Part shown: in pieces, positions 60,950 through 64,000 of the stretch
Numbering within the stretch: the first letter of the stretch is position 1
Layout of the letters: each line of letters starts with the position of its first letter
Source of the DNA: Bradyrhizobium sp. CIAT3101
Lineage (GTDB): Bacteria; Pseudomonadota; Alphaproteobacteria; Rhizobiales; Xanthobacteraceae
Direction of reading: 5' to 3'
DNA: 64,000 nt
Assembly: GCF_029714945.1 (NCBI RefSeq)
Contig: NZ_CP121634.1
Coordinates: forward strand, 9,011,001-9,075,000
Program-made: the position numbers and the translations under genes
The notes under the pieces: model-generated
Told to the model about the DNA's origin: nothing
Seen by the model: only the letters and a program-made list of their open reading frames with translations
Databases searched by the model: none

Positions 60950-62086
60950 CTACACCCGGAAATGCTTGCTCAGCTTGAGGCCCTGCGCCTGGTAGTTTGA
61001 GCCGATGCGCTGGCCGTACATGGCGTCGGGGCGCGCGAGCATCTTCTCGTAGACGAGGCGGCCGACGATCTGGCCGTGCTCGAGGATGAACGGCACTTCG
61101 CGCGAGCGCACTTCCAGCACGGCGCGAGATCCCAGCCCGCCCGCGCCGGCATAGCCGAAGCCGGGATCGAAGAAGCCGGCATAGTGCACGCGGAATTCGC
61201 CGACCAGCGGATCGAACGGCACCATCTCCGCGGCGTAATCGGGCGGCACCTGCACGGCTTCCTTGGAAGCGAGGATATAGAACTCGCCGGGATCGAGGAT
61301 CAGGCTGCCGTCGGGACGGGCCGAGATCGGCTCCCAGAAATCTTCCACCGCGTAGCCGGAGCGGCGATCGACATCGACCACGCCGGTGTGCCGCTTGGCG
61401 CGATAGCCGACGAAGCCCGTGCTTTTCTCGCCGGAGAGATCGACGGAGACGGCAACGCCGCCGGTGAGATCCGCATCGTCGATATCGACCAGACGCTCGG
61501 TGGCATGCAGCGCATCGAGCGCGTCGGCATTGAGGATGGCGTCACCGGTGCGGAAGCGCACCTGCGACAGGCGCGAGCCCTCACGCACCAGCACCGGAAA
61601 TGTCTTCGGGCTGATCTCGGCATAGAGCGGACCGTGATAGCCGGCGCCGATCATGTCGAAACGACGGGTGCCGTCGGCGATCACGCGGGTGAAGACGTCG
61701 AGCCGTCCGGTCGAGCTTTTGGGGTTGGCGGCCGCGACGATCTCCGGCGGCAGCGCAAGGCTCTCGAGCAGCGGCACGATGTAAACGCAATTGGTCTCCA
61801 GCACCGCACCGTCGGCGAGGCTGAACTCGTGCAGCTTCAACTGATCGATGCGCTCGGCGACGGTGGCACCGGGGCCGGGCAGGAAGCTCGCGCGCACGCG
61901 ATAGGCGATGTCACCGAGGCGCAGATCGAGGCTCGCCGGCTGGATCTGGCTTTCGACGAAATCGTACGCGGGCAGGATGAGGCCCTCTTCCGCCATCGCC
62001 GCGATCATGCGGTCGGGCAGGATACCATTGGCGTCGGCGGCAACCGTGAACGTCAACCGGGGGTCCTCATCGGGGGTCAAATACAT
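60950..62086 (-). CDS. dcd: 2'-deoxycytidine 5'-triphosphate deaminase, long form
   Basis: 378 residues, about twice the usual dCTP deaminase, made of two trimeric dUTPase-like domains. The first includes IQPASLDLRLGDIAYRVRAS and NPKSSTGRLDVFTRVI. The second includes GYAVEDFWEPISARPDG, LILDPGEFYILASKEAVQVP and HYAGFFDPGFGY. It supplies dUTP for thymidylate synthesis. This long type is usual in alphaproteobacteria. It is divergent from the metZ riboswitch unit, with about 90 bases between. Confidence 0.9.
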   Translation of the reverse strand: MYLTPDEDPRLTFTVAADANGILPDRMIAAMAEEGLILPAYDFVESQIQPASLDLRLGDIAYRVRASFLPGPGATVAERIDQLKLHEFSLADGAVLETNCVYIVPLLESLALPPEIVAAANPKSSTGRLDVFTRVIADGTRRFDMIGAGYHGPLYAEISPKTFPVLVREGSRLSQVRFRTGDAILNADALDALHATERLVDIDDADLTGGVAVSVDLSGEKSTGFVGYRAKRHTGVVDVDRRSGYAVEDFWEPISARPDGSLILDPGEFYILASKEAVQVPPDYAAEMVPFDPLVGEFRVHYAGFFDPGFGYAGAGGLGSRAVLEVRSREVPFILEHGQIVGRLVYEKMLARPDAMYGQRIGSNYQAQGLKLSKHFRV

Positions 62087-62134
62087 CCGGACATGCGGGA
62101 AATACTAGCCTTTTACGGCTATCCGATGGACGCC

Positions 62135-62163
62135 TTGACGAAAAGGGCATTGCGGAATATGAG
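62135..62163 (+). promoter_or_regulatory. Likely promoter of metZ
   Basis: TTGACG (62135-62140), a 17-base spacer and TATGAG (62158-62163). Transcription would start about ten bases before the SAM-II aptamer. Confidence 0.5.
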
Positions 62164-62173
62164 CATCACTTAT

Positions 62174-62237
62174 CCCGTGGTGATTTGAGCCGGCCGGCTT
62201 GCAGCCACGTTAAATAAGTCGCTAAACAGGCCGGGGA
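62174..62237 (+). ncRNA. SAM-II riboswitch
   Basis: The sequence CCCGTGGTGATTTGAGCCGG, then CTTGCAGCCACGTTAAATAA and GTCGCTAAACAGGCCGGGGA, matches the SAM-II class. Stem P1 is CGTGG / CCACG, and the GCTAAA segment makes the pseudoknot. SAM-II is known upstream of metX/metZ-type genes in alphaproteobacteria and shuts them off when S-adenosylmethionine is high. Here it lies 84 bases before metZ. Confidence 0.92.
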
Positions 62238-62248
62238 CCTCTGTGATC

Positions 62249-62281
62249 CCGGCCCGTGGAGATTTCCAGGCCGGTTTTTTT
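62249..62281 (+). terminator. Riboswitch-controlled terminator upstream of metZ
   Basis: CCGGCC / GGCCGG with GGA / TCC inside is followed by seven T. Its left strand CCGGCC (62249-62254) can also pair with GGCCGGGG (62229-62236) at the end of the aptamer, which gives two mutually exclusive folds. Confidence 0.75.
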
Positions 62282-62320
62282 GTGACCGTTTTAGCGTCAA
62301 CGGTCATGTCGGAGGGTCCT

Positions 62321-63508
62321 ATGTCGAAGTCGCCTGCCAACTACCGTCCCGAAACCCGCCTAGTCCATTCCGGCACCCTGCGTTCGCAATATGGCGAGAC
62401 GTCGGAGGCGCTGTTCCTGACCCAGGGCTATGTCTACAACAGCGCCGAGGAGTGCGAGGCGCGGTTCAAGGGCGAGGACCCCGGCTTCATCTACTCGCGC
62501 TACTCGAACCCGACGATCGCGATGTTCGAGCGCCGCATGATCGAGCTCGAAGGCGCAGAGGCCGCGCGCTCGGCGGCAACAGGCATGGCCGCGGTGACGA
62601 CGGCGATCCTGGCGCCGCTGAAAGCCGGCGACCATGTCGTCGCGTCTCGCGCGCTGTTCGGCTCGTGCCTCTACGTCATTCAGGATCTGCTGCCCCGCTA
62701 CGGCATCGAGACCACGCTGGTCGACGGCGCCAATCTCGACGAATGGCAGCGCGCGCTGAAGCCGAACACCAAGACGTTCTTCCTGGAGAGCCCGACCAAT
62801 CCGACGCTCGACGTGCTCGACATTCCCGGCATCGCCGAGATCGCGCATAGCGGCGGCGCGCGGCTCGTCGTCGACAACGTGTTCGCCACGCCGATCTGGC
62901 AGAGCCCGCTCGCACTCGGCGCCGACGTCGTCGTCTACTCCGCGACCAAGCACATCGACGGCCAGGGCCGCTGTCTCGGCGGCATCATTCTGTCGTCGGA
63001 AGCCTTCATCGCCGAGCACATCCACAATTTCATGCGCCAGACCGGCCCGTCGATCTCGCCGTTCAACGCCTGGGTCCTGCTCAAGGGCCTGGAGACGCTC
63101 GGCGTGCGCGTGCGCGCGCAGACCGACACCGCGGCGCGCATCGCCGACGTGCTGGCGAGCCATCCGAAGATCGCGCGACTGGTCTATCCCGGTCGGGCCG
63201 ATCATCCGCAGGCCGCGCTGGTGAAGAAGCAGATGCGCGGCGGCTCGACGCTGGTCGGCTTCGAGGTGAAGGGTGGCAAGGCGGCGGCGTTCCGCGTGCT
63301 CAACGAGCTGAAGCTTGCAAAGATCTCGAACAATCTCGGCGACGCCAAGAGCCTCGTCACGCATCCGGCGACGACGACGCATCAGCGGCTGAAGCCGGAA
63401 GTGCGCGCCGAGCTCGGGATCGGCGAAGGCTTCATCCGCTTCTCGGCCGGGCTCGAGCATGCCGACGATCTGATCGAGGATCTGACCGCGGCGCTGGAGA
63501 AGGCGTGA
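62321..63508 (+). CDS. metZ: O-succinylhomoserine sulfhydrylase
   Basis: 395 residues, PLP enzyme of the Cys/Met metabolism family. It makes homocysteine from O-succinylhomoserine and sulfide. The start MSKSPANYRPETRLVHSG at ATG 62321 is preceded by GGAGGG. The PLP lysine is in YSATKHIDGQGR, and SRYSNPTIAMFERRMIELEG and TGMAAVTTAI are family motifs. It is controlled by the SAM-II riboswitch and terminator in its leader. The longer frame to 62243 runs into the riboswitch and is not coding. Confidence 0.96.
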   Translation: MSKSPANYRPETRLVHSGTLRSQYGETSEALFLTQGYVYNSAEECEARFKGEDPGFIYSRYSNPTIAMFERRMIELEGAEAARSAATGMAAVTTAILAPLKAGDHVVASRALFGSCLYVIQDLLPRYGIETTLVDGANLDEWQRALKPNTKTFFLESPTNPTLDVLDIPGIAEIAHSGGARLVVDNVFATPIWQSPLALGADVVVYSATKHIDGQGRCLGGIILSSEAFIAEHIHNFMRQTGPSISPFNAWVLLKGLETLGVRVRAQTDTAARIADVLASHPKIARLVYPGRADHPQAALVKKQMRGGSTLVGFEVKGGKAAAFRVLNELKLAKISNNLGDAKSLVTHPATTTHQRLKPEVRAELGIGEGFIRFSAGLEHADDLIEDLTAALEKA

Positions 63509-63516
63509 GAGCTTCC

Positions 63517-63654
63517 TGTCGTCCCGGCGAAAGCCGAGACCCATAACCACAGGATTAGGTTTGGCGAAGACTGGTAGTTAAGCGGTCTCCGGTACTAGCG
63601 CCGAAATCCACCGATAGATCACGCGGTATGGGTCCCGGCGTTCGCCGGGACGAC
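63517..63654. repeat. Palindromic repeat, family A
   Basis: GTCGTCCCGGCGAAAGCCGA then GACCCATAACCACAGG on the left, GATAGATCACGCGGTATG then GGTCCCGGCGTTCGCCGGGA and CGAC on the right. It lies between convergent genes. Confidence 0.9.
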
Positions 63655-63657
63655 AAA

Positions 63658-64000
63658 TCACATCGGCCGGTACGTCCGCACGTCCGCGGGCACGTTCACG
63701 CCGAGCTTGATCTGGCCGACCGAGCGGATGATGTCGTCGCCGAGCAGCTGGGCGAAGCAGGCATAGCCCCAATCGTTCATGTGCAGGCCGTCGGCGATGA
63801 CAAAGCTCTCGACCGGGAGCGCCTGCTTTTCATGCCATTCGCGCATCACTTCGAAGCGCGGGAAGATACCGACGTGACGGAGCTCGGCGACCTTGCCGAG
63901 CAGCTTCACCATCCTGCTTGCCCTTTCGGGACGCTCGGTGACGCGCGGCGAATATTGCGGATCGACCAGCACGACGTCGGCATCGCCTGCGGCCTGGATG
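63658..64000 (-). CDS. SGNH/GDSL-type hydrolase, C-terminal part (5' end outside window)
   Basis: The frame is open to the window edge, and about 114 C-terminal residues are visible. The stretch VVLVDPQYSPRV and the catalytic Asp-His pair in VIADGLHMNDWGYACFAQ (DGLH) identify an SGNH/GDSL esterase. The nucleophile serine block should lie outside the window. Substrate and export signal cannot be judged. It converges with metZ. Confidence 0.8.
   Translation of the reverse strand, partial: IQAAGDADVVLVDPQYSPRVTERPERASRMVKLLGKVAELRHVGIFPRFEVMREWHEKQALPVESFVIADGLHMNDWGYACFAQLLGDDIIRSVGQIKLGVNVPADVRTYRPM

Noticed and set aside
5814..63654. CRISPR array
   Set aside because: The repeats are dispersed palindromes, not short evenly spaced direct repeats, and no cas genes are present.

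Overview
The window looks like chromosome of a Bradyrhizobium-type alphaproteobacterium. This is inferred from the GC-rich coding style, a class I lysyl-tRNA synthetase, a SAM-II riboswitch on metZ, the block helicase / S4 protein / FdxA / CarD, a second FtsZ, and about twenty large palindromic intergenic repeats of the kind common in that group. No rRNA genes, CRISPR array or intact prophage were seen. One tRNA gene (Gly, CCC) and one complete insertion sequence are present.

Layout. 1-8.2 kb: the end of an unknown gene, then a minus-strand block (Suv3-like RNA helicase, S4 RNA-binding protein with an apparent ACG start, 7Fe ferredoxin FdxA, CarD regulator), a DUF3108 protein and rpmB. 8.2-11.35 kb: a more AT-rich accessory patch with decayed ORFs, a 24-residue peptide gene and a small HTH gene. 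The last two sit behind nearly identical promoters. A broken copy of the start of a DUF2235 gene closes the patch. 11.35-14.5 kb: an FtsZ-paralogue module, in which an HTH/coiled-coil protein and FtsZ face a second coiled-coil protein, and each transcription unit has a perfect TTAA-N7-TTAA CtrA-type box. 14.5-19 kb: small conserved proteins, the intact DUF2235 hydrolase, a PilZ protein, and an IS481-family element inserted in a palindromic repeat.

19-27.6 kb holds the ligase-associated DNA damage set: PdeM, the Lhr-like helicase, the MBL exonuclease and the ATP-dependent DNA ligase. It is interrupted by a Tat-exported binding protein and a TPR methyltransferase. The ligase gene carries an in-frame palindromic repeat. 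27.7-40.3 kb is housekeeping and mixed metabolism: MATE transporter, pyrD, DUF952, an S24-type repressor lacking the usual serine, lysK, a solute-binding protein, SCO, a ClpP-like secreted protein, a flavin dehydrogenase, an esterase, RidA and an NTF2-like protein.

40.4-49.3 kb is a sugar cluster, all on the minus strand: LacI regulator, xylB, xylA, ABC ATPase, permease, binding protein, aldo/keto reductase and a lactonase-like amidohydrolase. It fits D-xylose uptake and isomerisation, perhaps with an oxidative side route. 49.4-54.3 kb has two acetyltransferases behind an XRE/cupin regulator, an operon of three exported proteins (DsrE-like, TAXI-type, unknown), rpiB and tRNA-Gly. 54.4-64 kb has ogt beside a cysteine-rich AraC regulator, small proteins, a second MATE transporter, a dCTP deaminase, SAM-II-controlled metZ, and the end of an SGNH hydrolase cut by the window edge.
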